Shown: positions 33,851 through 43,122 of the stretch, piece after piece
Layout of the letters: each line of letters opens with the position of its first letter
Position numbering within the stretch: position 1 is the first letter of the stretch
NCBI GenBank assembly: GCA_016178305.1
Contig: JACOTM010000008.1
Coordinates: forward strand, 1 to 49,195
Length of the DNA: 49,195 nucleotides
Direction: 5' to 3'
Origin: Flavobacteriia bacterium
GTDB lineage: Bacteria > Bacteroidota > Bacteroidia > Flavobacteriales_D > Crocinitomicaceae
Made by a program: the position numbers and the translations under genes
Notes under the pieces: generated by a model
Database searches by the model: none
Told to the model about the DNA's origin: nothing
The model's input: the letters and a program-made list of their open reading frames with translations, nothing else

Positions 33851-33884
33851 AAAACCCTCAGATAGATTTAACTGGGGGTTTTTA
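33851..33884 (+). terminator. intrinsic terminator of the E2 gene
   Basis: AAACCCTCAG pairs with CTGGGGGTTT (one G-U pair), with a loop of about 10 bases, then TTTTTATTG. The next gene starts 13 bases later. Confidence 0.75.
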
Positions 33885-33896
33885 TTGTTATAAACT

Positions 33897-36242
33897 ATGA
33901 AGAATTTAATTTTAATACTATTTATTGTTTTAAATGGGTCATTCATTTTTGCACAAAAAAATGAAATGCAAATAAGAAAAGATGCTAGAACTCTTTCAGA
34001 ATTTGATTTAGTAGCAGAATGTTCTCAATTAATAGGGGATGGATATTTGTATTATGCAGAAATATTAACGGATAAATTATTAGAATTTCAACCTGAAAGT
34101 TCAAATTACAATTATAGAAAAGGATTTATTATATTAAATTCGAGAAAAAATGCAGCAGAAGCAATTCCTTATTTGGAAAAAGCTATTTTGAAAACACATA
34201 AAAATTATGATTTATTCTCAACGTCAGAACAAAACGCTGCATTGGATGCTTTTTATCATTTAGCTAAAGCTTACCATGCTGATGGTCAAATTGATAAAGC
34301 GATATTGAATTACAATCGATTTATAGAAGTTACGCAAAAAAAATCACCTTCAATTGGAGACGCTCAACTTTGTTTGATTCAATGCGAAGTTGCTAAAAAA
34401 TTGATGGAAAATCCTAAAAATGTCAAAGTTATTAATCTTGGGGAAGAGGTAAATACTTCTTTCCCAGAATATTCTCCGTTTATTTCTTTGGATGGATCGG
34501 CTTTGTATTTTACATCGAGAAGATCTTGGGAAGAGCATTCAACAGAACAGTTTAAAGACCCAACTTTGAATGAATACCATGAAGATATTTATGTGTGTTA
34601 TAAAGATGAAAAAGGTGAATGGTCAAGTCCAACACGTTTAGATTTTTGTGAAGATGAAAGAAATGAAGCGTCTATTTCTGTGAGTCCAGATGAAAGAAGA
34701 GTTTATATTTACCAAGACAATAAAGGTGGAGGAGATATTTTTTATTCTGATTTTAAACTAAATTCATTTACAGAGATTAATGATTTGAAATATTCCGGAG
34801 TGAATACAGCAAGTTGGGAAACGCATTGTACCATGACAATTGATGGTTTGAATATGTATTTTGTATCCAATAGACCTGGAGGCTTAGGAGGAAGAGACAT
34901 TTATAGAATTGTAAAAATGCCTGATGGATCATGGAGTTTACCTCAAAATTTAGGACCAACGATTAATACCCCTTATGATGAAGACTGCCCTTTTATCGCA
35001 GCTGATAATAAAACACTTTATTATTCTAGTAATGGACCTGAAAGTATGGGGTTATTTGATATTTTTATGACAATTAGAGATGAGGATAATGTTTGGCAAA
35101 CACCTATAAATGTTGGTTATCCAATAAATTCTACGGGGGATGATGTTTTTTATACAACAACAGTAGATGGGTATAAAGGATATTTGACTTCGGATCGAAA
35201 AGGAAGTTTTGGAGAAAAAGATATTTATGAAATACAAAATGATTATTTAGGAACGCCAAATGTAACGGTATTAAAAGGGAAAATCCGAACAGTAAGAAAT
35301 ACTCCAATTCCGCAAGATATTGTAGTGACATTGAAAAACATCAGTTATGCTGAAAAACCAGAAGTAAGTGTTCATCCTCGCTTACGAGATGGTTCATTTT
35401 TCAGTTCTTTAGAGCCATGTTCGGAATATGAAATGATATTTTATTCAAAAGAAGGAACCTTAGAATTGTATCGAGAGAAGTTTTCAACAAGTTGTGAAAA
35501 ACGGTATGAAGAAGTTCGGAAAGAAGTCATGTTGAAATCAGATGAATTGAAATTCATTCCTATTATGGTTTATGGTTTAAGTGGTGTCATTGAAGATAAG
35601 AAAACACATCAACAAATAGATGGAGCTCACGTTGAAATTGTTGCGTATTCTGCAGGTACAGTTATTGATGTAAAAGATACTGATAAAACGGGTTATTTTG
35701 TATCAAATGTTGCGAATGATTATTATTTTGGAGATTCTTTAAAATTAAAATTTAAAGTTTCTAAAGAGGGATATTTAACACAAACATTTGATTTTACATA
35801 TTTACTTGATTCAAATTCAAAAATTGAAGTAAAATATGAATTGGAAAGAAATGAATTGGGAATGGATCTGGCGAAAGTTTTAGATTTAAAACCAATTTAT
35901 TTTGATTTAGGAAAATTTAATATTCGTGCAGATGCTAAAATCGAATTGGATAAAATTGTCAAAGTGATGAATGATAATCCTACAATTCATGTTGAATTAG
36001 GCTCGCATACCGATTGTAGAAGTTCAGCAACATTTAATTTAGCTTTGTCTGATAAGAGAGCAAAAACTTCGGCAGATTATATCAAAAAAAGAATTTCGCA
36101 TCCAGAAAGGATAACTGGTAAAGGTTATGGTGAAACGAAGTTAGTGAACCAATGTGAATGTGAGGGAGAGAAAGTTACACCATGTTCGGAAGCAGAACAT
36201 CAAGCGAATAGAAGAACAGAGTTTAATGTAGTCAAAAATTAG
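33897..36242 (+). CDS. PorE-like OmpA-family protein (TPR, PD40 propeller, regulatory-like domain, OmpA)
   Basis: A 781-residue envelope protein. Order of domains: signal peptide (about 1-19), TPR-like helical region (about 30-165), five PD40 propeller repeats (about 185-445; FPEYSPFISLDGSALYFTSR, then SVSPDERRVYIY, GLNMYFVSNRPGGLGGRDIY, DNKTLYYSSNGPESMG, YKGYLTSDRKGSFGEKDIY), two carboxypeptidase-regulatory-like segments (about 455-540 and 560-640), and an OmpA peptidoglycan-binding domain (661-781; IYFDLGKFNIRADAKIELD, GSHTDCRSSATFNLALSDKRA). This is the architecture of PorE, the T9SS-associated anchor of Porphyromonas. There is no lipobox here. A similar gene follows at 36582. Confidence 0.85.
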   Translation: MKNLILILFIVLNGSFIFAQKNEMQIRKDARTLSEFDLVAECSQLIGDGYLYYAEILTDKLLEFQPESSNYNYRKGFIILNSRKNAAEAIPYLEKAILKTHKNYDLFSTSEQNAALDAFYHLAKAYHADGQIDKAILNYNRFIEVTQKKSPSIGDAQLCLIQCEVAKKLMENPKNVKVINLGEEVNTSFPEYSPFISLDGSALYFTSRRSWEEHSTEQFKDPTLNEYHEDIYVCYKDEKGEWSSPTRLDFCEDERNEASISVSPDERRVYIYQDNKGGGDIFYSDFKLNSFTEINDLKYSGVNTASWETHCTMTIDGLNMYFVSNRPGGLGGRDIYRIVKMPDGSWSLPQNLGPTINTPYDEDCPFIAADNKTLYYSSNGPESMGLFDIFMTIRDEDNVWQTPINVGYPINSTGDDVFYTTTVDGYKGYLTSDRKGSFGEKDIYEIQNDYLGTPNVTVLKGKIRTVRNTPIPQDIVVTLKNISYAEKPEVSVHPRLRDGSFFSSLEPCSEYEMIFYSKEGTLELYREKFSTSCEKRYEEVRKEVMLKSDELKFIPIMVYGLSGVIEDKKTHQQIDGAHVEIVAYSAGTVIDVKDTDKTGYFVSNVANDYYFGDSLKLKFKVSKEGYLTQTFDFTYLLDSNSKIEVKYELERNELGMDLAKVLDLKPIYFDLGKFNIRADAKIELDKIVKVMNDNPTIHVELGSHTDCRSSATFNLALSDKRAKTSADYIKKRISHPERITGKGYGETKLVNQCECEGEKVTPCSEAEHQANRRTEFNVVKN

Positions 36243-36581
36243 TTTGCTTTTTTATCGTCTTAAACTCGTTTGATAAACTTTTTTTAAGTTGAAAATAAAG
36301 GCTGTATAAAGTTTTATATAATGAAGTAGTTTGTCAAATTGTAGTATTTTCAGCAGGGGAGAATTATTGCTTTTCAAGCCTTGTTCCAGTTTTATTGTTG
36401 GATTCAATTTATGAAATCACGAACGATAATTTTAAAGAATGAAGCTAATTTTTGAGATAACAGAGGAATAATTTTAGATATAAATTTTAGACCAAGAAAT
36501 CAAAATAAAATTATCCCTTTTTGATTAATTTAAAGATTAAACAATATATTTTTTGTTATATTTACGTCACTAAGTTACTAT
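36243..36581. other. 339-base intergenic region between the PorE-like paralogs
   Basis: I see only AT-rich sequence, with a possible -7 box (TATATTTA, 36557-36564, one mismatch) about 18 bases before ATG 36582. No coding frame, repeat or terminator is convincing. Confidence 0.4.
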
Positions 36582-38744
36582 ATGAAAAAAATATTATTTA
36601 CACTGTTTGTTGCAATTTCGTTTGTTGCATTTAATCAAAAAACAGAGTTAGAAGTTCGTAAAATGGCAAATACTTATTCAGAACAAGAATTAGTTTTTGA
36701 AAGTTCTACGATGTTATCCAATAATCAATTGTTTTTAGCTGAAATCCTTGTAGATAAATTACTAACGATAAAGCCTGAAAGTTCAAATTATAATTATAGA
36801 AAAGGTTATATTTTACTATACTCGAAGTCTGATTATTTAGCTGCTATGGTTTGTTTCAAAAAAGCCATTGAGAACACCAGTGTAAATTATGATTTGTATT
36901 CAGTTAATGAAAAAAATGCTTCAATTGATGCTTTTTACCATCTTGGTAAATGCTATCATTTGAATTTTGAATTAGAAAAAGCGAAACAATATTATAATCA
37001 ATTTTTAATTACTTCAAATGTAAAATCAGATTTAATTTATAAAGCGCATACATCTGTTCTTCAATGTGATGTAGCAAAAGCTTTAATGGCTCGCCCCAAA
37101 AAAGTTACCGTAAAAAATATAGGGGCTCAAATAAATACAATTTATCCAGAATATTCTCCTGTAGTTTCTTTAGATGGATCGGCAATATATTTTACTTCCA
37201 GAAGACCATGGGCAAATGGAGAAACAGATGGTATGAGAGATGGATTGAACAATGATTATCCAGAGGATATTTACGTTAGTTACAGTGATGAAAAGGGAGG
37301 TTGGACGACTCCGATTCGTTTAGATTTTTGTGAAGCAGAAAGAAATGAGGCGACAATTGCTGTAAGTTCTGATGAAAAACGAATTTACGTATATCAAGAT
37401 AGCAAAGGAGGAGGAGATTTATTCTATTCTGATTTTGGAACCAATTCATTCACGGAAATTAAAGATATTAATTACTCAGGTGTGAATTCAGAGAGTTGGG
37501 AAACGCACTGTACAATGACAACTGATGGACTAAATATGTATTTTGTATCGGATAGACCAGGAGGAATGGGAGGAAGAGATATTTACAGAATTGTGAAATT
37601 ACCAGATGGGTCATGGAGTTTACCTCAAAACTTAGGTCCTAATATTAATACTTCGAATGATGAAGATTCACCATTTATAGCGAGTGATAATAAAACGTTA
37701 TATTATTCAAGTAATGGACCTCGAAGTATGGGTGGTTTTGATATTTTTGTTTCTATCAGAGATGAAGATAATGTGTGGGGAGAATCATTAAATCTGGGGT
37801 ATCCAATTAATTCTGTTGGAGATGATATTTTTTATACAGCAACTATTGATGGATTAAAAGGATATATGACCTCTTTTAGGAAAAATGGATATGGTGAAAA
37901 AGACATCTATGAAATTCAGAATGATTATATAGGTAGAAATAATATAGCAGCATTAAAAGGGCATATCATTACAGTTGGTGGTAAACCACTACCTTTGGAT
38001 ATTAAAATTACTGTTTCTTGTGTAAATTGTGAAGAAAGTATGACTAATTCCACTTCGCCACGTTTAAGAGATGGAACCTTTTTTAGTTCATTATTAGAGC
38101 ATTGTAGAGATTATGAATATGTGATTACATCAGAATCAGGTCAAAAAGAACTATTCAGGGAAGTTGTTACTACAAAATGTGAAAATGAATATCATGAAAT
38201 TTATAGAGAAATTCTTTTAGATGTTGACCAAATGAAAGTAATTTCAGCTACAACACCTCAAAAAGAAACTCAAACTAAAGTTGACTCATCACTTATTGCT
38301 AGAAAAGATGAATTAAATTTAAAGGAAACAGGTGTCAAAGAATTGTTAAATAATAATAACAATTTGAAAGATTTTGAAATGATACACTATTTTGGTTATA
38401 ATGCCAATGTATTGACTGTTAACAGCGGAGATTTAAATGTTTTTTTAAAACAAATTGAAGCTCAAATGTTAAAAGGAGGAAGAAAACAAATGGTTATTAT
38501 TATTGAAACTTCGGCGTCTAAAGTTCCTACGAAAACTTATAAATCAAACGAACAATTATCAGAATTACGGGCGAAGAACATTCAAAAAGAATTATTAAAT
38601 TATATTGCTCAAAATCCAAATTTAAAAGGAAAAGTTTCAGTTAAGATAAACAAAATGATTGTCGATGGTCCAGCTTATGAAAATGATGCTTTAAATAGAA
38701 AAAAATACCAAAAATTTCAATTTGTATATTTGAAAACAGAATAA
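36582..38744 (+). CDS. PorE-like paralog with degenerate OmpA domain
   Basis: A 720-residue paralog of the preceding gene. It matches the TPR and PD40 region closely (for example PESSNYNYRKGYILL, DGSALYFTSRR counterpart DGSAIYFTSRR, GRDIYRIVKLPDGSWSLPQNLGP). It keeps the first regulatory-like segment but has lost the second. The C-terminal domain (about 602-720) still fits OmpA topology (YFGYNANVLTVNSGDLNVFL, SELRAKNIQKELL), but the usual TD motif is replaced by ETSASKVPTKT and no Asp remains there. It should fold like OmpA but may no longer bind diaminopimelate. It could pair with the upstream protein (inference). Confidence 0.82.
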   Translation: MKKILFTLFVAISFVAFNQKTELEVRKMANTYSEQELVFESSTMLSNNQLFLAEILVDKLLTIKPESSNYNYRKGYILLYSKSDYLAAMVCFKKAIENTSVNYDLYSVNEKNASIDAFYHLGKCYHLNFELEKAKQYYNQFLITSNVKSDLIYKAHTSVLQCDVAKALMARPKKVTVKNIGAQINTIYPEYSPVVSLDGSAIYFTSRRPWANGETDGMRDGLNNDYPEDIYVSYSDEKGGWTTPIRLDFCEAERNEATIAVSSDEKRIYVYQDSKGGGDLFYSDFGTNSFTEIKDINYSGVNSESWETHCTMTTDGLNMYFVSDRPGGMGGRDIYRIVKLPDGSWSLPQNLGPNINTSNDEDSPFIASDNKTLYYSSNGPRSMGGFDIFVSIRDEDNVWGESLNLGYPINSVGDDIFYTATIDGLKGYMTSFRKNGYGEKDIYEIQNDYIGRNNIAALKGHIITVGGKPLPLDIKITVSCVNCEESMTNSTSPRLRDGTFFSSLLEHCRDYEYVITSESGQKELFREVVTTKCENEYHEIYREILLDVDQMKVISATTPQKETQTKVDSSLIARKDELNLKETGVKELLNNNNNLKDFEMIHYFGYNANVLTVNSGDLNVFLKQIEAQMLKGGRKQMVIIIETSASKVPTKTYKSNEQLSELRAKNIQKELLNYIAQNPNLKGKVSVKINKMIVDGPAYENDALNRKKYQKFQFVYLKTE

Positions 38745-38752
38745 ATAAAATT

Positions 38753-39445
38753 ATGTTAGGTAAAAAAATTACGATTGCAATAGATGGATTTTCTTCATGT
38801 GGAAAAAGTACGCTAGCAAAAGCATTAGCAAAACAATTAGACTATATATTTATTGATACTGGAGCAATGTATCGAGGGATTGCTCTTTTTTGCATTCAAA
38901 ATTCTTTAGTAGAAAACAATGAAATATTAAAAGAAAAATTATTGAATTGTTTAAATCAAATAGAATTACATTTCGAATTATCTAAGGAAACGTCGTATCC
39001 AGAATTATATTTAAATAAGCTAAATGTTGATTCTCAAATAAGAAGTTTAGAAGTTTCTTCATTGGTTTCTAAAGTTGCTTCCATTATGGAAGTTCGAAAA
39101 AAAATGGTTAAAGCCCAAAGAAAAATGGGTGAAAAAGGAGGGATTGTAATGGATGGAAGAGATATTGGTTCGGTAGTTTTTCCAAATGCTGAATTGAAAT
39201 TATTTATTACTGCTGCTCCTGAAATTCGAACTCAGAGAAGGTACTTAGAACTAAAAAAAGTGAATCCAACCGTATCGATAGAAGAAATAGATCGAAATTT
39301 GAAGGAAAGAGATTTTTTGGATTCAACAAGAAAAGAAAGTCCCTTGATTCAATGCGATGATGCAATTGTTATTGATAACTCTAACTTAAATCCAAAAGAA
39401 CAGTTAGATTTTGTATTAAAATTAGTGAATGAAAAAATAAAATAG
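38753..39445 (+). CDS. cmk: (d)CMP kinase
   Basis: Phosphorylates CMP and dCMP. The 230-residue protein starts MLGKKITIAIDGFSSCGKST (P-loop), followed by IDTGAMYRGIAL, VMDGRDIGSVVFPNAELKLFITA and RRYLEL, then ERDFLDSTRKESPL, all typical of Cmk. The length is normal (about 225-230). It follows the PorE-like paralog by 8 bases, which may be cotranscription without a functional link. Confidence 0.95.
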   Translation: MLGKKITIAIDGFSSCGKSTLAKALAKQLDYIFIDTGAMYRGIALFCIQNSLVENNEILKEKLLNCLNQIELHFELSKETSYPELYLNKLNVDSQIRSLEVSSLVSKVASIMEVRKKMVKAQRKMGEKGGIVMDGRDIGSVVFPNAELKLFITAAPEIRTQRRYLELKKVNPTVSIEEIDRNLKERDFLDSTRKESPLIQCDDAIVIDNSNLNPKEQLDFVLKLVNEKIK

Positions 39446-39449
39446 TTAC

Positions 39450-39473
39450 TTAAAAAAAGTTTTATTTTTTTAA
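39450..39473 (+). terminator. weak all-AT hairpin after cmk
   Basis: TTAAAAAAA (39450-39458) pairs with TTTTTTTAA (39465-39473). The stem has no G-C pairs, so termination is doubtful. Confidence 0.25.
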
Positions 39474-39511
39474 AATAATAACAAAAAACAATGTTATTAC
39501 AAAAATTACTC

Positions 39512-39519
39512 TATTTTTG
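39512..39519 (+). promoter_or_regulatory. -7 box of the ACT-domain gene
   Basis: TATTTTTG fits TAnnTTTG, 31 bases before ATG 39551. No -33 TTG at normal spacing. Confidence 0.4.
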
Positions 39520-39550
39520 TGTTTAGAATTAACAGATAAATAGTATTACA

Positions 39551-40219
39551 ATGCAATCATTAGGTAAAATTACTGAAGAATTAATTAATAGAAGCCCTTT
39601 TTTAAGGGAAGCTATGGCTGAAAATTTAATAAATATTTCTTCTTTAGCACGAAAATTAAAACCTGAAATTGAAGAGATTTTTAAGAAAGAAGTCAATGAA
39701 GGTGCAATTGTAATGGCTATTAAACGAATGCCTCCGGGATATTATCACCAATTAGAATTAAAAATCAAAAATGTAATGGGTGAAATAGGCGATCTTCTTG
39801 TAAGAAGTAATTTAGCCGATTTTACATTTAAAAATTCTGAAACTTTAAAAGAGCAACAATCAAAATTGATGAATTTGTTAAATAAAGAAACAGATAGTTT
39901 TTTTACAATTTGTCATGGTATTACAGAGACAACTTTTATCGTTAGTTCGAATCATATTGAAGTAATAAATGAGTTGTTTAAAGAAGAAAAATTGACCTCT
40001 CATTCGAAAAATTTAGCCTCTGTTAGTGTGAAATTACCACCTATTAATTCTGAATTACATGGAATTTATTATTATTTATTGAAACATTTGGCATGGGAAG
40101 GGATAAATATTATTGAGATTGTTTCAACTTCAAATGAATTTACATGTGTGGTATCTCAAGTTGATATTGATAGAGCTTTTACGATTTTAATGAAGTTGAA
40201 AAGAGATAATTCACTTTAG
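39551..40219 (+). CDS. ACT-domain protein, possible amino-acid-responsive regulator
   Basis: A 222-residue protein of uncertain function. Residues about 155-218 look like an ACT ligand-binding domain (SVSVKLPPINSELHGIYYYL, then GINIIEIVSTSNEFTCVVS and IDRAFTILMKL), the aspartokinase-like pattern. The N-terminus (about 8-60; ITEELINRSPFLREAM, SSLARKLKPEIEEIF) is helical and could be a small winged-helix or dimer module. The layout resembles predicted regulators of amino acid metabolism with a C-terminal ACT domain. It sits alone with its own promoter. No target is suggested by its neighbours. Confidence 0.6.
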   Translation: MQSLGKITEELINRSPFLREAMAENLINISSLARKLKPEIEEIFKKEVNEGAIVMAIKRMPPGYYHQLELKIKNVMGEIGDLLVRSNLADFTFKNSETLKEQQSKLMNLLNKETDSFFTICHGITETTFIVSSNHIEVINELFKEEKLTSHSKNLASVSVKLPPINSELHGIYYYLLKHLAWEGINIIEIVSTSNEFTCVVSQVDIDRAFTILMKLKRDNSL

Positions 40220-40233
40220 AATTCTAGGGAATG

Positions 40234-40971
40234 CTAATTGTCACAAATTAATTTCCCAACACCATAAATATTTGATTGAACACTAGATGGAGAACCTTTG
40301 TAATAGAGGTCTCCATTTTTTTTGATTTCATATTTAAACTTTGAAAAGCTCGTGTTAATTTTCACAGGTGCAGATGAATTTGTAATAACTCCAATTGAAT
40401 CAACAATGTCAAGATTATAAGTATTGCAAAAACCATTTCCATTAATGGTAAACATACCGAAATTTACTTTTCCTGAAAGTGTAAAATCACCATTTCCTCC
40501 TGTAACCAATGCTTTGATTACTTTAGAATCGATATTGAGATTTACAGAACCAGCACCATCGCATACAGACAATGCAAAATATTCAAATTTTAATTGACCA
40601 ATATTTGTAAGGTTTTCAGTTCCTGTATATTCAATGTTTTGTAAAGATGTAAAGTGAATTTCAGCAGTTACTTTTTTAGAGTAATTTCTTAAAAAATTAC
40701 ATCTGTTTTTATTCTTGATTTCAATAATATTGTCAGCATAATCAATTTTTATTTCATTCAATAAATTTTTGCCACCTTTTAGTATTACTTTATTTGTTGA
40801 ATCTTGAATTAAGATATATTTTACATTCTCATATAATTTTAATTTATCGAAGTTTTCGAATGTTAGTTCTTTTAATGTATCAATTCCAATAAATTTAAAA
40901 CATTTTCTGTCTTCCGGTTTTTTACAGGCAAGTAAGAGTAAACTTATTGTTAATAATGTCAAATATTTCAT
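40234..40971 (-). CDS. DUF2807-like lipoprotein (beta-helix head domain)
   Basis: A 245-residue protein with a lipoprotein signal peptide (lipobox LLLAC, Cys16). The body is built of short beta-strand repeats (NIEYTGTENLTNIGQLKF, SVCDGAGSVNLNIDSK, LVTGGNGDFTLSGKVN) like DUF2807/GIN-domain proteins of Bacteroidota. Its function is unknown. Its start (40971) overlaps the stop of the upstream PagL-like gene by one base, so the two are translationally coupled. Confidence 0.8.
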   Translation of the reverse strand: MKYLTLLTISLLLLACKKPEDRKCFKFIGIDTLKELTFENFDKLKLYENVKYILIQDSTNKVILKGGKNLLNEIKIDYADNIIEIKNKNRCNFLRNYSKKVTAEIHFTSLQNIEYTGTENLTNIGQLKFEYFALSVCDGAGSVNLNIDSKVIKALVTGGNGDFTLSGKVNFGMFTINGNGFCNTYNLDIVDSIGVITNSSAPVKINTSFSKFKYEIKKNGDLYYKGSPSSVQSNIYGVGKLICDN

Positions 40972-42050
40972 TATTTTCCGTATTTAAAAGTGTAACCAAT
41001 TCCAGATTCAAAATAATCGGCACTTGCAAAATGTGATTTTAGCACAAAGTTAAAAAACACACCGTTTTTCATGAAATACCGCATCCCAACTCGATGGTAT
41101 AAGAATGATTCAGGCTGATATTTGTCACGTAAATAAACCCCCATTCCTAAAACAAAATGAACTCGATCTAATGGAAGTAAATAACCTGTAAAAAAACCTA
41201 CTTGTAGAATATCTAATTGCGTTTTTGAAATGTCGGGTTTGTATGCTAATGTTGATTGTTTCGAAAAAACATCAAAAGCAAATTCAATTCCGACCTTTGG
41301 TTTGAAAAACTTTCGTGCAAAAAGACTAAGTGCATAAATCGGATATTTTCGACCTTCTGTTGGATATGTTTCTTTTGCAGAACAAATCCCAGTAACTCCA
41401 AAATTCCATTTTTGAAATGGAGAAGTATATTCTTTTATTGTGTCAAAAGCAGATGATTGTTTTATTGTATATCCGTAGCCAATACTGAAAAAAGGTAAAT
41501 TGATTCCAAGATTTGGTGTTTTTGATGCTGCATTTGAACAATGTGTAATGTCAATTCCAATTGAGAAATGGTGTTTTTTAAAATCAAATCTATTCATGAG
41601 ACCAATACAAATTAAGGCATTAATATGAGATCCTATTGCTGTATTTTTTGGGTCGATAATAGGGTCGTAATGCTTTGTTCCATAAGCAAATCCATTACCC
41701 AGTTTTGCAGAGAAAATATATTTGGAACGTTTCACAAATGGAAATTCAATAAATTGATAAAAACCGTAAAAATTTCCTAAAATATTTTTATTTCCAACTG
41801 AAGCTAAAAACGATGTGAAGCCAATATAAGGTTTGCGGTAATCTAAATGCCATTTTTTAGAGCCATTTGGTTGAATAAATAATGATGTTTCTTGTGCAAA
41901 AGCATCTTTTATTGCTAAATGTTCCATTGTGTTGTGGTGAGCAGCTAAAAAACCAATTTTTGTACGTGATTCTATACCCCAAGTATATTTGTTTTGCCCC
42001 AAAGCATTATAGAATATTAGAATATAAAAAAATAGAAAAATTGTTTTCAT
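40971..42050 (-). CDS. PagL-like acyloxyacyl hydrolase (lipid A 3-O-deacylase family)
   Basis: A 359-residue outer-membrane beta-barrel protein with a signal peptide (about 1-18). The key motif DITHCSNAASKTPNLGINLPFFSIGYGY corresponds to the PagL signature with catalytic His-Ser and the Asn (HxSN...PNxG...). PagL removes an acyl chain from lipid A; the same fold is widespread in Bacteroidota, where the activity is mostly untested. The protein is longer than PagL (about 150-180) because the barrel is followed by more strands. A -7 box (TATATTTG on the minus strand, 42063-42056) lies 5 bases before the ATG. It is cotranscribed with the DUF2807-like lipoprotein. Confidence 0.75.
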   Translation of the reverse strand: MKTIFLFFYILIFYNALGQNKYTWGIESRTKIGFLAAHHNTMEHLAIKDAFAQETSLFIQPNGSKKWHLDYRKPYIGFTSFLASVGNKNILGNFYGFYQFIEFPFVKRSKYIFSAKLGNGFAYGTKHYDPIIDPKNTAIGSHINALICIGLMNRFDFKKHHFSIGIDITHCSNAASKTPNLGINLPFFSIGYGYTIKQSSAFDTIKEYTSPFQKWNFGVTGICSAKETYPTEGRKYPIYALSLFARKFFKPKVGIEFAFDVFSKQSTLAYKPDISKTQLDILQVGFFTGYLLPLDRVHFVLGMGVYLRDKYQPESFLYHRVGMRYFMKNGVFFNFVLKSHFASADYFESGIGYTFKYGK

Positions 42051-42055
42051 AAGGA

Positions 42056-42063
42056 CAAATATA
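42056..42063 (-). promoter_or_regulatory. -7 box of the PagL-like/DUF2807 operon
   Basis: TATATTTG on the minus strand is an exact match to TAnnTTTG and lies 5 bases before the start codon (42050), predicting a leaderless transcript. Confidence 0.5.
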
Positions 42064-42115
42064 AAAATATTGTAATTTTAAAAATTATATTAATTAAAAT
42101 TTAATACATAAATAA

Positions 42116-42901
42116 ATGGATTCAAGATTAATTGCTTTTGAAAGACTTTTAAAAATTATGGATGATTTGAGAGCAAAATGCCCTTGGGATCAAAAGCAAA
42201 CGTTAGAAACATTAAGGCATTTAACAATAGAAGAAACGTATGAGTTGTCAGATGCTATCATACAGAAAGATATGAATTCATTGAAGGGTGAAATTGGTGA
42301 TTTATTTTTGCATTTAGTTTTTTATTGTAAAATAGGCGAAGAAAAAAAACAATTCAATGTAACGGATGTGCTTAATGCTGTTTGTGATAAATTAATATTT
42401 AGACATCCACATATTTATTCGAATGTAGAAGTCAAAGATGAAGAAGAGGTAAAGTCAAATTGGGAGAAATTAAAATTAAAAGAAGGTAAAAAATCGGTAT
42501 TAGAAGGTGTTCCAGATTCATTGCCAGCATTAGTGAAAGCTAGTAGAATTCAAGAAAAAGTAAAAGGTGTAGGATTTGATTGGAGTAGTAAAGACGATGT
42601 ATGGAATAAAGTTTTAGAGGAAATAAACGAGTTGAACATTGAAACGAATTCTAATGAATCTCAAGAAAGAATAGAAGAAGAATTTGGCGACGTACTTTTT
42701 TCATTGATTAATTACGGACGGTTTATTCATGTTAATCCAGATGATGCTTTGACGAGAACGAATTTGAAATTTAAAAAAAGATTTCAATTAATGGAGGATT
42801 TAATTCGACAGGAAAATTTAAAAATGGAAGAAATGGAATTGACTCAAATGGATGTTTATTGGGAAAAAGCTAAAAAGATCATTAAAAACAAAGTTGATTA
42901 A
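42116..42901 (+). CDS. mazG: nucleoside triphosphate pyrophosphohydrolase MazG
   Basis: Hydrolyses (d)NTPs to NMPs. The 261-residue protein has two MazG halves. The N-terminal half has CPWDQKQTLETLRHLTIEETYEL and EIGDLFLHLVF; the C-terminal half has GVGFDW, EEINEL and EEEFGDVLFSLINYGR, the metal-binding EExx/ExxD patterns. Length and order match full-length MazG. No MazE/MazF partner is nearby. Confidence 0.94.
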   Translation: MDSRLIAFERLLKIMDDLRAKCPWDQKQTLETLRHLTIEETYELSDAIIQKDMNSLKGEIGDLFLHLVFYCKIGEEKKQFNVTDVLNAVCDKLIFRHPHIYSNVEVKDEEEVKSNWEKLKLKEGKKSVLEGVPDSLPALVKASRIQEKVKGVGFDWSSKDDVWNKVLEEINELNIETNSNESQERIEEEFGDVLFSLINYGRFIHVNPDDALTRTNLKFKKRFQLMEDLIRQENLKMEEMELTQMDVYWEKAKKIIKNKVD

Positions 42902-43122
42902 GAGTAGGTTTTGAATTAAATCAAGAAAAATTGCAAACCACCATTTTAATCGGATTCATCCCAGAATAAAAGAATCTTTCTGATTAAATTGTGTTTTAGG
43001 GGAAATGAACCGATAAATAAATATTTTATACCGTTCAAAGTATTTTTATGAATGGTTATTAAATATGATTTGAGAATTTGTATATTCGTCCACGAAACTA
43101 ATATTTAAGAAACTAGAATTTC

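Noticed and set aside
42116-42901. Part of a MazEF-type stress module
   Set aside because: Only MazG is present; no mazE, mazF or relA is nearby, so it is treated as a housekeeping pyrophosphohydrolase.
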